A stretch of DNA of 64,000 bases, from NCBI GenBank assembly GCA_002437815.1, contig DJRP01000026.1, positions 36,212-100,211 of the forward strand. The letters run 5' to 3'. The notes under the pieces are model-generated. The model did no database searches, was not told the origin of the DNA, and saw only the letters and a program-made list of their open reading frames with translations. The position numbers were made by a program, and so were the translations under genes. Position 1 is the stretch's first letter. The number at the start of each line of letters is the position of its first letter. The stretch is from Collinsella sp. UBA6357. GTDB lineage: Bacteria; Actinomycetota; Coriobacteriia; Coriobacteriales; Coriobacteriaceae. Shown one piece after another: positions 40,651 through 49,851 of the stretch.

Positions 40651-42971
40651 GGGGGAACGCGGGGCATGAGTTTCCCGTGCGGCCCCTCATACCCGTTACG
40701 GCTGCCTTCTTTGCAGGGCTCGTGGTGGGCTCGATTCCCATTTTGAATCGTGGGGCAACTGCGGTTCTTGAGGGAGGTGAGCTTTCTGGTATCGCAACGC
40801 TCGCGCTTGTTGCCGCGGGGCTTCTGTTGCTGTTGACCTCATATCTGCTGTCTCGACGTCTGCATGGTCGCTTGGTAGCCGCACTTTCTCTGTTCGGTTT
40901 CGGTGTCATCGCGGGTTCTTTGGTCTCCCATCTGTGGTACACCGCTCGTCTCGGGGAATCTCAGTCCTATAAGAGCCTGTCTGCAAGCGCTATGACCTTT
41001 GTGATAGACGATGATCCATCGATATCGGATCAAGGTTATTCGTTTTCGGTATCGGTCAGTGCGGGTGATGTATCGCTTGGAAAGGCTCGTCTCACACTTG
41101 ATCAGGATGTCGACGTGGGGTCGCGGGTCCGTGTGATCGGGCGCATCAAAGCCTTTTCGAGCGATGATTATGGTCGATCTCGAGTATTGCATGGTGAGCT
41201 GCGCCGCATCACGGCGATTCGCATCGTGTCCGTAGAACCTCCGGGGCCCTCGCAGCCTCTCGCACTGTTTCGTTCGACGTTACTCAAGGTAATCGATGCC
41301 GAATCATCTCCCGCGCGGGCCTTGATTGCCGGTGTGGTCTGCGGACGAGCAACAGAGCTGCGTGCTGGCGATGCGGGAGATTGGTTTTCTCGTACGGGAA
41401 CCTCGCATCTTATTGCCGTTTCGGGCACCCATCTCGCCTTGGTGGGTTTTTTGGCCGATAGCGTTCTGGTCCGGTTCAAAATTTCACGGCGCAAGCGCTC
41501 CATATTCATGGCGACCGTATGCGTCACCTATACGCTCTTTACGGGTGCTTCGCCGTCAGCGGTCCGTTCCTGTTGCATGGTGCTCATGGGCCTTGTCGTC
41601 TCGAGTGCGGGACGCCGCACCCATAGTCTCTCGGCGCTCTTTTTAACCGCCTCGGGATTTATGCTGATCAACCCTTCCGTTTTGTTTGATCTTGGTTTTC
41701 AACTCTCCTGCGTCAGCGTGTTCGCCATTATCTGTTTCGGTTCCTATGCCTCTTATGCGTTTGCGTTATTCGGCTTGGGAGAAGCTCTTTCTTCTATGTT
41801 GGCGATCAGCCTGGTCGCGCAGGTCGCCACGATACCGTTTGCCGTACCGGTATTTGGAGGCATATCGCTCATGGCTCCGCTTGCTAACGCCTGTATCGGT
41901 CCTGTCGTGAGCTTTTTGCTGACATCGAGCATCGTCCTTGCGCCTGTGGCGTTGATTCCGGTTGCGCCTTCGCTCGCATTGGCCCTGCCGACCATGGCGG
42001 GGCAATGCACCATGTTTCTTGAGCAGCTCTTTGCATCGGTCCCTATGGCCTACATTCCTGTTGCCACCGATGCCGTTTTGATTTGGTCGCCCCCGGTGCT
42101 TGCACTCGTGCTCTACGCTGCGTGGCCCAAACCTCGATGTGGCTCCATGCTTCTATTCGGGGCAATCATGCTGGTGTCCATAGGAGTCCCGTATATCTAT
42201 TGGGATCGATTTGCTCCTGCTCAGGTGATCATGCTTGATGTGGGGCAAGCTGATTGCATACTGGTACGGCAGGGCACCTCGACGTCTCTCGTCGATGCCG
42301 GCGTCGATCGACGAGCCCTCGAGGCCCTGATACGCAATAACGTGCACCATGTCGATACCGTTTTTATTACGCATTGGGACGAGGACCACTGGGGCGGTCT
42401 GCCCGATATCCTCGACGCCATTCCCGTTGAACGCATTGTTATCGCAGAAGGCGCCCGCGAGGAGCTACCGTCTGAGCTCGCCGGCTATGACGATCTTTCC
42501 ATCGATGAACTACACTGGGGCGATTCTGTTACCTGGGCTGGCTATCGAGCCCGATGCATTTGGCCGCAGACACGCGTCGACGGGCTCGATAACGAGGATT
42601 CCCTTTGTTTGCTGTTGGAGTTTGAAGATTCCGTAACCGGGTTTCGCATGCTGTTGACGGGCGATGCCGAGCGGGACCAAGAGCATCGATTTTCTGCCGA
42701 GGCAGGGGATATCGATGTGTTCAAAATCGGCCATCACGGGTCGAAGGTATCGGTCGATGCCGAATTATTGGATGAGATCAAGCCTGAGCTGGCGATTGCG
42801 AGCGCCGGAGAGAACAATCGCTACGGGCATCCCTCGCAAGAATGCATCGATGCGGTTCTTGATTATGGAGCTCGATTTGCCTGCACGATCGACTGCGGCG
42901 ATATCACCCTTGAGCCAACCTCCACCGGCATCGAGGTGAAAACTCAGAAGCAGGGAATTCGTACGCCCTGA
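40647..42971 (+). CDS. comEC: Competence DNA channel ComEC/Rec2
   Basis: 774 residues from a GTG overlapping comEA. N-terminal membrane helices and an OB-like periplasmic part are followed by the ComEC/Rec2 core: LIAGVVCGRATELRAGDAGDWFSRTGTSHLIAVSGTHLALVG, then many helices. The C-terminal metallo-beta-lactamase-like domain has FITHWDEDHWGGLPDIL and IGHHGSKVS. It carries single-stranded DNA into the cell. Both comE genes look intact, so natural competence is possible if pilus genes exist elsewhere. Confidence 0.94.
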   Translation: MRGNAGHEFPVRPLIPVTAAFFAGLVVGSIPILNRGATAVLEGGELSGIATLALVAAGLLLLLTSYLLSRRLHGRLVAALSLFGFGVIAGSLVSHLWYTARLGESQSYKSLSASAMTFVIDDDPSISDQGYSFSVSVSAGDVSLGKARLTLDQDVDVGSRVRVIGRIKAFSSDDYGRSRVLHGELRRITAIRIVSVEPPGPSQPLALFRSTLLKVIDAESSPARALIAGVVCGRATELRAGDAGDWFSRTGTSHLIAVSGTHLALVGFLADSVLVRFKISRRKRSIFMATVCVTYTLFTGASPSAVRSCCMVLMGLVVSSAGRRTHSLSALFLTASGFMLINPSVLFDLGFQLSCVSVFAIICFGSYASYAFALFGLGEALSSMLAISLVAQVATIPFAVPVFGGISLMAPLANACIGPVVSFLLTSSIVLAPVALIPVAPSLALALPTMAGQCTMFLEQLFASVPMAYIPVATDAVLIWSPPVLALVLYAAWPKPRCGSMLLFGAIMLVSIGVPYIYWDRFAPAQVIMLDVGQADCILVRQGTSTSLVDAGVDRRALEALIRNNVHHVDTVFITHWDEDHWGGLPDILDAIPVERIVIAEGAREELPSELAGYDDLSIDELHWGDSVTWAGYRARCIWPQTRVDGLDNEDSLCLLLEFEDSVTGFRMLLTGDAERDQEHRFSAEAGDIDVFKIGHHGSKVSVDAELLDEIKPELAIASAGENNRYGHPSQECIDAVLDYGARFACTIDCGDITLEPTSTGIEVKTQKQGIRTP

Positions 42972-43040
42972 CGGGAGCTTGATGCCATGCATATGCCGGT
43001 GGGCTAGAATGTCTCTGTTTGCAAATGAAAGAGAGGATCC

Positions 43041-44000
43041 ATGGCCGAGACCCAGTTGCTACCCGCCTATCTTGTCATCGGCACCGATGGCGTCAAGCGA
43101 GACCATGTCGTCTCGCGCATGAAAAAGAGGCTCGAGCAATCGGGTATGATCGACTTTAATCTCGATGAGCGGGATATGACCAAAGATCCCGATATCGAAT
43201 CGATCATTGGATCCCTTAACACCCTGCCCATGGGTGCCGACTTTCGCCTTGTGATTCTCTATGGTTGCCAACGATTGGCCAAGTCGGTCAGCGAGCCGCT
43301 TGTCGAGTACCTGGCACAGCCCTGTCCCTCTACCGTATGCCTTGTTCTTGCGGACTCTCTGGCAAAGAACACGCGCCTGTATAAAGCGATCGCCAAGATC
43401 GACAAAAAGGCGGTCATCGATTGCTCGACGATGAAACGTTGGGAGTTGCCCAAGCGGGTTCAGCAGATGGCGACGCAGCACGGAAAGTCGATCACAACCG
43501 CCGCGGCCGAGGAGCTCGTCAGCCGATCGGGCGAGAACACGCGCATGCTCGACAACGATCTTGCTAAGTTGGCCCAGATGGTGGAGGGGCCTTCCATCGA
43601 TCTGCCCGACATCGAGCGTTGGATCGTGCGCACGGCCGAGGTTCAGCCTTGGGACTTCCTTAACGCCGTCTCGGCGCGCGATCTCGTCAGAACGCTCGAG
43701 CTCTTTGAGCTGCTGCCTGCCAAAAGCTATGTATGGACCTATACGCTGCTTTGCGGGCGGATACGCGAGCTCATAACCGCCAAAGCACTTGACGCGCGAG
43801 GGCAAGGGCGCGAGTTGGCTTCGGTACTCAAACTGCAATCTTGGCAAGTGAAAAATCATCTCTCTTGGTCACGGCGCTATCGCATGGACGAGCTGGTCGA
43901 GGCTTTGAAGGCTGCCGTCGATGTCGAGCTGGCGCTCAAAGGTTCCTCTGATTCCAAGACGGCGCTCTTGCTTTGGGTGTGTGGAATCGTCCGCTCGTAG
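43041..44000 (+). CDS. holA: DNA polymerase III delta subunit
   Basis: 319 residues, a normal HolA length. The N-terminal YLVIGTDGVKRDHVVSRMKKRL, LPMGADFRLVILYGCQRL and the long helical C-terminus (AELVS..., LCGRIRELITAKALDARGQGRELASVLKLQSWQVKNHLSWSRRY) fit the family. It opens the beta clamp within the clamp loader. The order comEC-holA-rpsT is widely conserved. A TAGAAT box (43005-43010) before it may be its own -10. Confidence 0.9.
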   Translation: MAETQLLPAYLVIGTDGVKRDHVVSRMKKRLEQSGMIDFNLDERDMTKDPDIESIIGSLNTLPMGADFRLVILYGCQRLAKSVSEPLVEYLAQPCPSTVCLVLADSLAKNTRLYKAIAKIDKKAVIDCSTMKRWELPKRVQQMATQHGKSITTAAAEELVSRSGENTRMLDNDLAKLAQMVEGPSIDLPDIERWIVRTAEVQPWDFLNAVSARDLVRTLELFELLPAKSYVWTYTLLCGRIRELITAKALDARGQGRELASVLKLQSWQVKNHLSWSRRYRMDELVEALKAAVDVELALKGSSDSKTALLLWVCGIVRS

Positions 44001-44152
44001 CGCTCGTGCAAGATTCGTGAAGGTACCTGCCTTTTCTTTGAGAACGTTCTACTCATCACGGCCAGTGCGTGCTATAGTTAGCGCTTGCATGACCTCACCG
44101 TGTCTCAGAGGTGTCATACAATTTCGTAAAGAACTCGAAAGGAACTCCAGAA

Positions 44153-44419
44153 GTGGCAAACATCAAGTCTCAGAAGAAGCGTATCCGCACCAATGAGGCA
44201 GCTCGCATCCGCAACAAGGCTGTCAAGTCCGAGCTCAAGACCCTGACCAAGCACGTGCAGGCCGCTGTCGCCGAGGGCGACGCCGAGAAGGCCCAGGCTG
44301 CCCTCACGACCGTCACCAAGCGTCTCGATATGGCTGCCGCCAAGCACGTCATTCACAAGAACCAGGCTTCCAACCGTAAGTCCGGTCTCGCTAAGCTCGT
44401 GAACAGCATCAACGCCTAA
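44153..44419 (+). CDS. rpsT: 30S ribosomal protein S20
   Basis: 88 residues from the GTG at 44153 (AAAGGAA upstream); the protein begins with the conserved ANIKSQKKRIRTNEAARIRNKAVKSELKT. The C-terminus (HKNQASNRKSGLAKLVNSI) is typical. A TATAGT box (44073-44078) and a perfect palindrome AGAACGTTCT (44041-44050) lie upstream. Confidence 0.96.
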   Translation: MANIKSQKKRIRTNEAARIRNKAVKSELKTLTKHVQAAVAEGDAEKAQAALTTVTKRLDMAAAKHVIHKNQASNRKSGLAKLVNSINA

Positions 44420-44455
44420 GTTGTAAATTTCACACTTTAATGATTACGCGCATAA

Positions 44456-44489
44456 AAGGAACCCGTTTTTATGAACGGGTTCCTTTTTT
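44456..44489 (+). terminator. Rho-independent terminator after rpsT
   Basis: AAGGAACCCGTT and its partner AACGGGTTCCTT form a 12-bp stem followed by TTTTC. Confidence 0.9.
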
Positions 44490-44516
44490 CATGGAGCCTC
44501 GGTTAAGATAGCGATT

Positions 44517-46328
44517 ATGGATACTACATTTGACATTTCCCACATTCGCAACTTCTCGATCGTTGCGCATATCGATCATGGCAAGTCCACGATCTCCGAC
44601 CGCATCCTTGAGCTCACCCATACCGTCGATGAGCGCGACATGGAGTCGCAACTCCTGGACACCATGGATATTGAGCGCGAACGTGGCATCACGATCAAAT
44701 CGAACGCGGTGCGCGTTTCCTATGATGCCGACGACGGTGAGACCTATCAGTTCAATCTGATCGACACCCCGGGCCACGTCGACTTCACCTATGAGGTGTC
44801 CCGTTCCCTTGCTGCCTGTGAGGGTGCGGTGCTCGTGGTCGATGCGACCCAGGGCGTTGAAGCCCAGACGGTCTCAAACGCCTCACTGGCGATGAACGCG
44901 GATCTTGATATCGTGCCCGCCATCAACAAGATCGACCTGCCCTCGGCTCATCCCGACGAGGTCAAAGAAGAGATCGAGGAAGATCTTGCCATTCCGGCCG
45001 ACGATGCGGTGTGCGTATCGGGAAAGACCGGCGAGGGCATCCATGACCTTCTTGAGGCTATTGTCTTTTTGATCTCTCCTCCCCAGGGAAACGCAAACGG
45101 TCCACTTAAGGCTTTGATCCTCGATTCCTATTTCGATGAATATCGTGGCGTCGTTGCCACGGTGCGCGTCTTTGACGGCTCCATTAAAAAGGGCGATCAG
45201 CTGCTCATGATGCAGGCCAAGGGCGAGTTCCTCGTCGACGGTGTGGGCGTCAAGCGCCCGGCCGAGACACCCGTCGATGGCTTGACCGTGGGCGAGGTGG
45301 GCTATGTGGTCACCGGACTCAAGAATCCTGAAGCCGTGCGCGTGGGAGATACCCTGACCTGGGCTGCGCAGCCGTGCCCCGAACCGTTGCCCGGCTATCG
45401 CGAGGCTAAGCCCATGGTCTATACGGGTTTGTTCCCGATCGACAATAAAGATTATGAGAACCTGCGCGACGCACTCGACAAGCTGCACGTCAACGATCCC
45501 TCCCTGGTGTGGGAGCCCGAGACCTCGATCGCCTTGGGATTCGGTTTCCGCGTGGGCTTCTTGGGTCTTCTGCATATGGAGGTTGTCAAGGAGCGCCTGG
45601 AACGCGAGTTCAATCTCGATCTGATCGCCACGAGCCCGTCGGTCGATTATCACGTGTATCAGACCGATGGCACCATGATCGATGTCCGCAGCCCGCAGGA
45701 CCTTCCCGACGTGACGTGCATCGAGCGTATCGAGGAACCGTTCCTCAAGGCGAAGATCATCTGCCCGCCCGAATACACCGGTGCCGTCATGCAGCTGGCG
45801 ATCGAGCATCGCGGCGTCACCACCGATATGATCCATCTCACGAGCAAATCCGTCGAGATGCACTTCGATATGCCGCTTGCCGAGCTGATCCTCGATTTCT
45901 TCGATCAGCTCAAGAGCCGTACCAAGGGCTATGCTTCGCTTGACTACGAGTACAACGAGTATCGTCCTTCTGAACTCGTCAAGCTCGATATCCTGCTTTC
46001 GGGCGACGAGGTCGATGCTCTGTCGTTTATCGTGCATAAAGACAAGGCCTATGGTCTTGCCCGTGGTCTGTGCGACAAGCTTAAAGAGATCATTCCGCGC
46101 CAGCTGTTCGAGGTCCCCATCCAGGGTGCCATCGGCAACAAGATCATCGCGCGCTCGACCGTAAAGGCCCGCCGCAAGGACGTGTTGGCCAAATGCTACG
46201 GCGGCGATATTTCGCGCAAGCGAAAGCTGCTTGAGAAGCAAAAAGAGGGCAAGAAGCGCATGAAGGCCATCGGCTCGGTTGAGGTTCCCCAAGAGGCCTT
46301 CATGGCGATCCTTAAGGTTGACGAGTAA
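44517..46328 (+). CDS. lepA: Elongation factor 4 (LepA)
   Basis: 603 residues, standard length. G motifs: AHIDHGKSTISDR (G1), RGITIKS (G2), DTPGHVDF (G3), NKIDLP (G4). EF4-specific C-terminal region: YGGDISRKRKLLEKQKEGKKRMK. It is a translational GTPase that back-translocates stalled ribosomes. First gene of a long + strand run; dusB starts 3 bp after its stop. Confidence 0.97.
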   Translation: MDTTFDISHIRNFSIVAHIDHGKSTISDRILELTHTVDERDMESQLLDTMDIERERGITIKSNAVRVSYDADDGETYQFNLIDTPGHVDFTYEVSRSLAACEGAVLVVDATQGVEAQTVSNASLAMNADLDIVPAINKIDLPSAHPDEVKEEIEEDLAIPADDAVCVSGKTGEGIHDLLEAIVFLISPPQGNANGPLKALILDSYFDEYRGVVATVRVFDGSIKKGDQLLMMQAKGEFLVDGVGVKRPAETPVDGLTVGEVGYVVTGLKNPEAVRVGDTLTWAAQPCPEPLPGYREAKPMVYTGLFPIDNKDYENLRDALDKLHVNDPSLVWEPETSIALGFGFRVGFLGLLHMEVVKERLEREFNLDLIATSPSVDYHVYQTDGTMIDVRSPQDLPDVTCIERIEEPFLKAKIICPPEYTGAVMQLAIEHRGVTTDMIHLTSKSVEMHFDMPLAELILDFFDQLKSRTKGYASLDYEYNEYRPSELVKLDILLSGDEVDALSFIVHKDKAYGLARGLCDKLKEIIPRQLFEVPIQGAIGNKIIARSTVKARRKDVLAKCYGGDISRKRKLLEKQKEGKKRMKAIGSVEVPQEAFMAILKVDE

Positions 46329-46331
46329 CCT

Positions 46332-47375
46332 ATGGCCGTATCAACGTTTTCGCAACAGCTGCTCGCGCGCTATGCCGAGCAGCCCTTTTTGATGGCCCCC
46401 ATGGCTGGCGTCACCGATTCGGCCTATCGCATCATGTGCCGACGTCGCGGAGCCGATCTGTGCTACAGCGAGATGGTGAGCGTCGCCGGCCTTGCCTACG
46501 CGAGCAACAAGACCTGGCGTTTGGTGCTACCGGCATCGGAAGAGCCCCAGATCTGTGTGCAGCTGTTCGGATCTAGGCCCGAGCAGTTCTCCTCGGCCGT
46601 CGAAGCGGTCGAGGAGCGTGTGGGCGATAAGCTCACCCTCATCGATATCAATATGGCCTGCCCCGCCCGCAAGGTGGTGACCAAGGGGGAGGGTTCTGCG
46701 CTCATGCGCACGCCCGATCTTGCCGAATCTATCGTGAAGGCAGCGGTTGAGGCGGCACATGTTCCCGTAACGGTCAAGATCCGCTCCGGCTTCTACGCCG
46801 ATGATCGAAATGCCCCGGTCTTCGCACAGATGCTCGAGCAGGTCGGTGCGGCTGCGGTCGCCGTGCACGGACGCTGCGCCACGCAACTTTATAACGGTCA
46901 GGCCGATTGGTCGGTCGTCGATGAGGTCGCCGACGCGGTCGAGATTCCCGTCATCGGTTCGGGTGACGTGTTCAGCGCCGCCGATGCCGCAGAACATTTG
47001 TCCCAATCCGGTGCGCGCGCGGTCTTTATCGCGCGGGGAACGTACGGCAATCCCTGGATTTTCGAAGACGCACGACGCCTCGCCCTGCAAAGCGAGCAGG
47101 TTCCCGAGCGAGCGGCCTCTGTACGGCTTGATGCCCTGCGTGAACATCTGGCGCTTGTGCATGATTTGCTTCCGCTGATGTCCCGCGCCCGCTCGTTTGC
47201 AAGCTGGTATCTCAAGGGCATGCCCCATGCGGCACAATGGCGCGCCCGGGTGGTCCGTTGCACCACGTTCGAGGAGTTCATGGCCCTCGTCGATGATATC
47301 GAGCGCGATGTCATCTGTTGTGAACGTGCACTTGCCGCCGGACAGAGCATTCCTGCGCACCCCTTTGAGGCCTAG
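46332..47375 (+). CDS. dusB: tRNA-dihydrouridine synthase, DusB type
   Basis: 347 residues, FMN-binding TIM barrel. Landmarks: MAPMAGVTDSAYRIMCRRRGADLCYSEMV, the catalytic Cys in DINMACPARKVVTKGEGSALM, VTVKIRSGF, HGRCATQLYNGQADW and IGSGDVFSAADA. It reduces uridines in tRNA. It is tightly packed between lepA and hemW (3 bp on each side). Confidence 0.93.
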   Translation: MAVSTFSQQLLARYAEQPFLMAPMAGVTDSAYRIMCRRRGADLCYSEMVSVAGLAYASNKTWRLVLPASEEPQICVQLFGSRPEQFSSAVEAVEERVGDKLTLIDINMACPARKVVTKGEGSALMRTPDLAESIVKAAVEAAHVPVTVKIRSGFYADDRNAPVFAQMLEQVGAAAVAVHGRCATQLYNGQADWSVVDEVADAVEIPVIGSGDVFSAADAAEHLSQSGARAVFIARGTYGNPWIFEDARRLALQSEQVPERAASVRLDALREHLALVHDLLPLMSRARSFASWYLKGMPHAAQWRARVVRCTTFEEFMALVDDIERDVICCERALAAGQSIPAHPFEA

Positions 47376-47378
47376 CGC

Positions 47379-48623
47379 ATGGCTTTGACCGCTCTGTACG
47401 TGCACGTGCCCTTCTGCGCTCAAAAATGCCGCTACTGCGATTTCGATTCAAAGGCGGTTGCACCCCGTGAGCGTGGGGTTGCCATGGATCGCTATTTTGA
47501 GCAGCTGGGGGAGCGACTCGAACGTGTTGCTCGCGTTGGCGCCCTGGATGGCATCGAAACCGTTTATATCGGAGGTGGAACGCCGACGCTTGCCGGCCAA
47601 CGGCTCGTGCGGCTCGCTAAACGCATCGTTGAGCTGTGTCATCCTGCGGAGTTCACCTGTGAGGCAAACCCCGAGTCGATCGATGCAGCCTTGGCGCTCG
47701 AGCTCTCTCGCGCAGGCGTCACGCGTGTTTCGATAGGCGTGCAATCTCTCGACCCCTCAGAGCTTCTCGCCATCGGGCGTATCCATACTGCCGAGCGCGC
47801 CCTCCTGGCGATCAACGATGCTCGTTGCGCAGGTCTCGATGTTTCTTGCGATCTGATGTGCGGACTGCCCGGCCAAACGGCAAGCAGCTGGGATGACACG
47901 CTTCAGGGAATTCTTGACGCCCGACCTCACCACATTTCCGTCTATCCCTTGACGCTAGAGGAGGGGACGCCGCTCTACCGGGCCGCTCACCTCGATTGCT
48001 CTTTGGAGCCCGATGAAGATTTTCAGGCTGACTGTATGGATAGGGCGCGAAAGCTCTTTTTGGCTGCTGGATACGAGCCCTACGAAGTTGCCAGCTATGC
48101 GCAGGCGGAGCATGCGTGCCGTCACAATATGGCATATTGGACCGGACGGGGCTACCTTGGGCTGGGTCGATCTGCGGCCGGTATGCTCGACCGCGATGAC
48201 TTCGATCGGCTTGCGGCGTTGTTTCCCGGTGTTGTCGCGCCACCCGAAGCGGCCCGCGTTCGCCTCGTTCAGCTTGACGACGCCGCCGCAAGGTTTGAGG
48301 CCGAGTTCTTATCGGAGCGCGAGGCGATCTGCGAGGATCTTATGCTGGCCTGCCGCATGACACGGGGCATCACCGGTTCTCTTCTTGTGCGGGCGGGCCG
48401 TATCCTGTCAACTCAGACGCTCGGTGACGCTTGCGATCAGGCTATTGATCTTGGTCTCGCTTCCTGGGTAACAACGAGACCTGATATTGACCGTACTTCG
48501 ATATTGTCGAAAGACGTGATCGAGGGTCGCATCGTGGCAAACTTGGCGCCCACGCATCTCGGTTGGCTCGAGGGAAATGTACTCTTCGAGCTCTTTTGGG
48601 ACCTGCATGAGCACCTCGTGTAG
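47379..48623 (+). CDS. hemW: Radical SAM heme chaperone HemW
   Basis: 414 residues. The N-terminal radical SAM cluster motif VPFCAQKCRYCDFDS has the CxxxCxxC with the extra Cys-Asp context of HemW. GGGTPTL, the SIGVQSLDPSELLAIGR and the C-terminal HemN-like region follow. It is often misnamed oxygen-independent coproporphyrinogen oxidase; the HemN-specific N-terminal residues are absent, and the family inserts heme into proteins. Confidence 0.9.
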   Translation: MALTALYVHVPFCAQKCRYCDFDSKAVAPRERGVAMDRYFEQLGERLERVARVGALDGIETVYIGGGTPTLAGQRLVRLAKRIVELCHPAEFTCEANPESIDAALALELSRAGVTRVSIGVQSLDPSELLAIGRIHTAERALLAINDARCAGLDVSCDLMCGLPGQTASSWDDTLQGILDARPHHISVYPLTLEEGTPLYRAAHLDCSLEPDEDFQADCMDRARKLFLAAGYEPYEVASYAQAEHACRHNMAYWTGRGYLGLGRSAAGMLDRDDFDRLAALFPGVVAPPEAARVRLVQLDDAAARFEAEFLSEREAICEDLMLACRMTRGITGSLLVRAGRILSTQTLGDACDQAIDLGLASWVTTRPDIDRTSILSKDVIEGRIVANLAPTHLGWLEGNVLFELFWDLHEHLV

Positions 48624-48666
48624 AATTGCCTCACTTTTATAACCATCTTGGGGAGGTTGCCGTTCC

Positions 48667-49773
48667 ATGGCGACGATGAACGAAAAAGACTACTACGCGA
48701 TTCTTGGCGTCGATGCGGATGCAACCTCTCGCGATATCCAAAAGGCGTTTCAGCAAAAGGCGCGAAAGCTTCATCCCGACGTCAACAAGGCTCCCGATGC
48801 GGAGGAGAAATTCAAAGAGGTTTCCGAAGCCTATGCTGTCCTTTCTGACGAGAAGAAGCGCGCACGTTACGATGCCATGCGTTCCGGCAATCCCTTTGCA
48901 GGGGGTGCCGCGCCTTCTGCGTCGCCCTATGGCGGTGGCTATGCGGGGGGATATACCGGCTCCCCCTTTGATGGGTTTCCCTTTGGCGGGGCCTGGGGCC
49001 AGCAGCGTCGCGGTCAGGCGGCCTATAACCCTGAGGCCGGGGCGAATGTTGTCGTCGATATCAAGCTCGATGCCAAACAGGCCAAAGAGGGCGTTCGTAA
49101 GACCGTGCGCTACACGCATTTCGAAACATGCGGTCATTGCGGCGGTTCAGGTTCGGTTTCGTCTGAACACGCCCACACCTGCCCGAGCTGCGGTGGTCGC
49201 GGATCCATCGACGTCGACCTGTCCTTCCTGTTCGGGGCGGGCACCTTTCAGAGCGTATGCCCCGAATGCGGTGGATCGGGCAAGGTTGTGGCCGATCCGT
49301 GCCCGGATTGCGGCGGAACGGGCCGTACGCGCGTAACCTCAGAGGCAACGATCGAGTTTCCCGCCGGCACCCACGATGGCGACGAAGTTCGAGTTGCAGG
49401 AATGGGCCACGCCGGGACCAACGGTGCCTCGGGCGGAGACCTTGTGGGACGCGCCCATGTTGAGGCCGAGCGCCTTGAGGGCAAAGCGAGGACCGGTTTC
49501 TATCTGATCGGTATCATCACCCCGTTTCTGGTGCTCTCGGCTCTCTCGGGCGTGTTCTCGGCGTTTGCCGTCATGTGTATCGTGCCGTTTGTGATGGGCA
49601 TCTTCATGGTGCTGTCCGATGGAGTGCTGCACCGATCGGGCCTTTGGTGGAAACGCGGCGGGCAGATGTTCCTCAACGGCTTTGCCAACGGTTTTATGTT
49701 CGCCTTGGTCGCCGTCTGGTTTGCCAGCTGCTCCACCCGCGCCATGACGGCCGGCTATTATGGCGTCAGATAG
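48667..49773 (+). CDS. Membrane-anchored DnaJ-like protein: J domain, zinc centre, truncated C-terminus, two or three membrane helices
   Basis: 368 residues. An N-terminal J domain (KDYYAILGVDADATSRDIQKAF, with HPDV at ~40) is followed by a Gly/Pro/Phe-rich segment (~75-120). A complete DnaJ zinc domain carries four CxxCxGxG repeats (CGHCGGSG, CPSCGGRG, CPECGGSG, CPDCGGTG). After about 60 residues of the first peptide-binding domain (PAGTHDGDEVRVAGMGHAGTNGASGGDL) the usual beta-sandwich is cut short. It is replaced by two or three hydrophobic helices (LIGIITPFLVLSALSGVFSAF and later FANGFMFALVAVWFA). A J protein tethered to the membrane would recruit Hsp70 there. It is followed 78 bp later by a normal dnaJ, so it is probably a diverged duplicate. 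ATG 48676 is an alternative start. Confidence 0.8.
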   Translation: MATMNEKDYYAILGVDADATSRDIQKAFQQKARKLHPDVNKAPDAEEKFKEVSEAYAVLSDEKKRARYDAMRSGNPFAGGAAPSASPYGGGYAGGYTGSPFDGFPFGGAWGQQRRGQAAYNPEAGANVVVDIKLDAKQAKEGVRKTVRYTHFETCGHCGGSGSVSSEHAHTCPSCGGRGSIDVDLSFLFGAGTFQSVCPECGGSGKVVADPCPDCGGTGRTRVTSEATIEFPAGTHDGDEVRVAGMGHAGTNGASGGDLVGRAHVEAERLEGKARTGFYLIGIITPFLVLSALSGVFSAFAVMCIVPFVMGIFMVLSDGVLHRSGLWWKRGGQMFLNGFANGFMFALVAVWFASCSTRAMTAGYYGVR

Positions 49774-49851
49774 CCCACTTTTGTTGATTACGCACCCCAG
49801 CCGTGGGTATAGGACGGTTTGTGACAAAACGGTTAGTTGGAAGGATCGACT

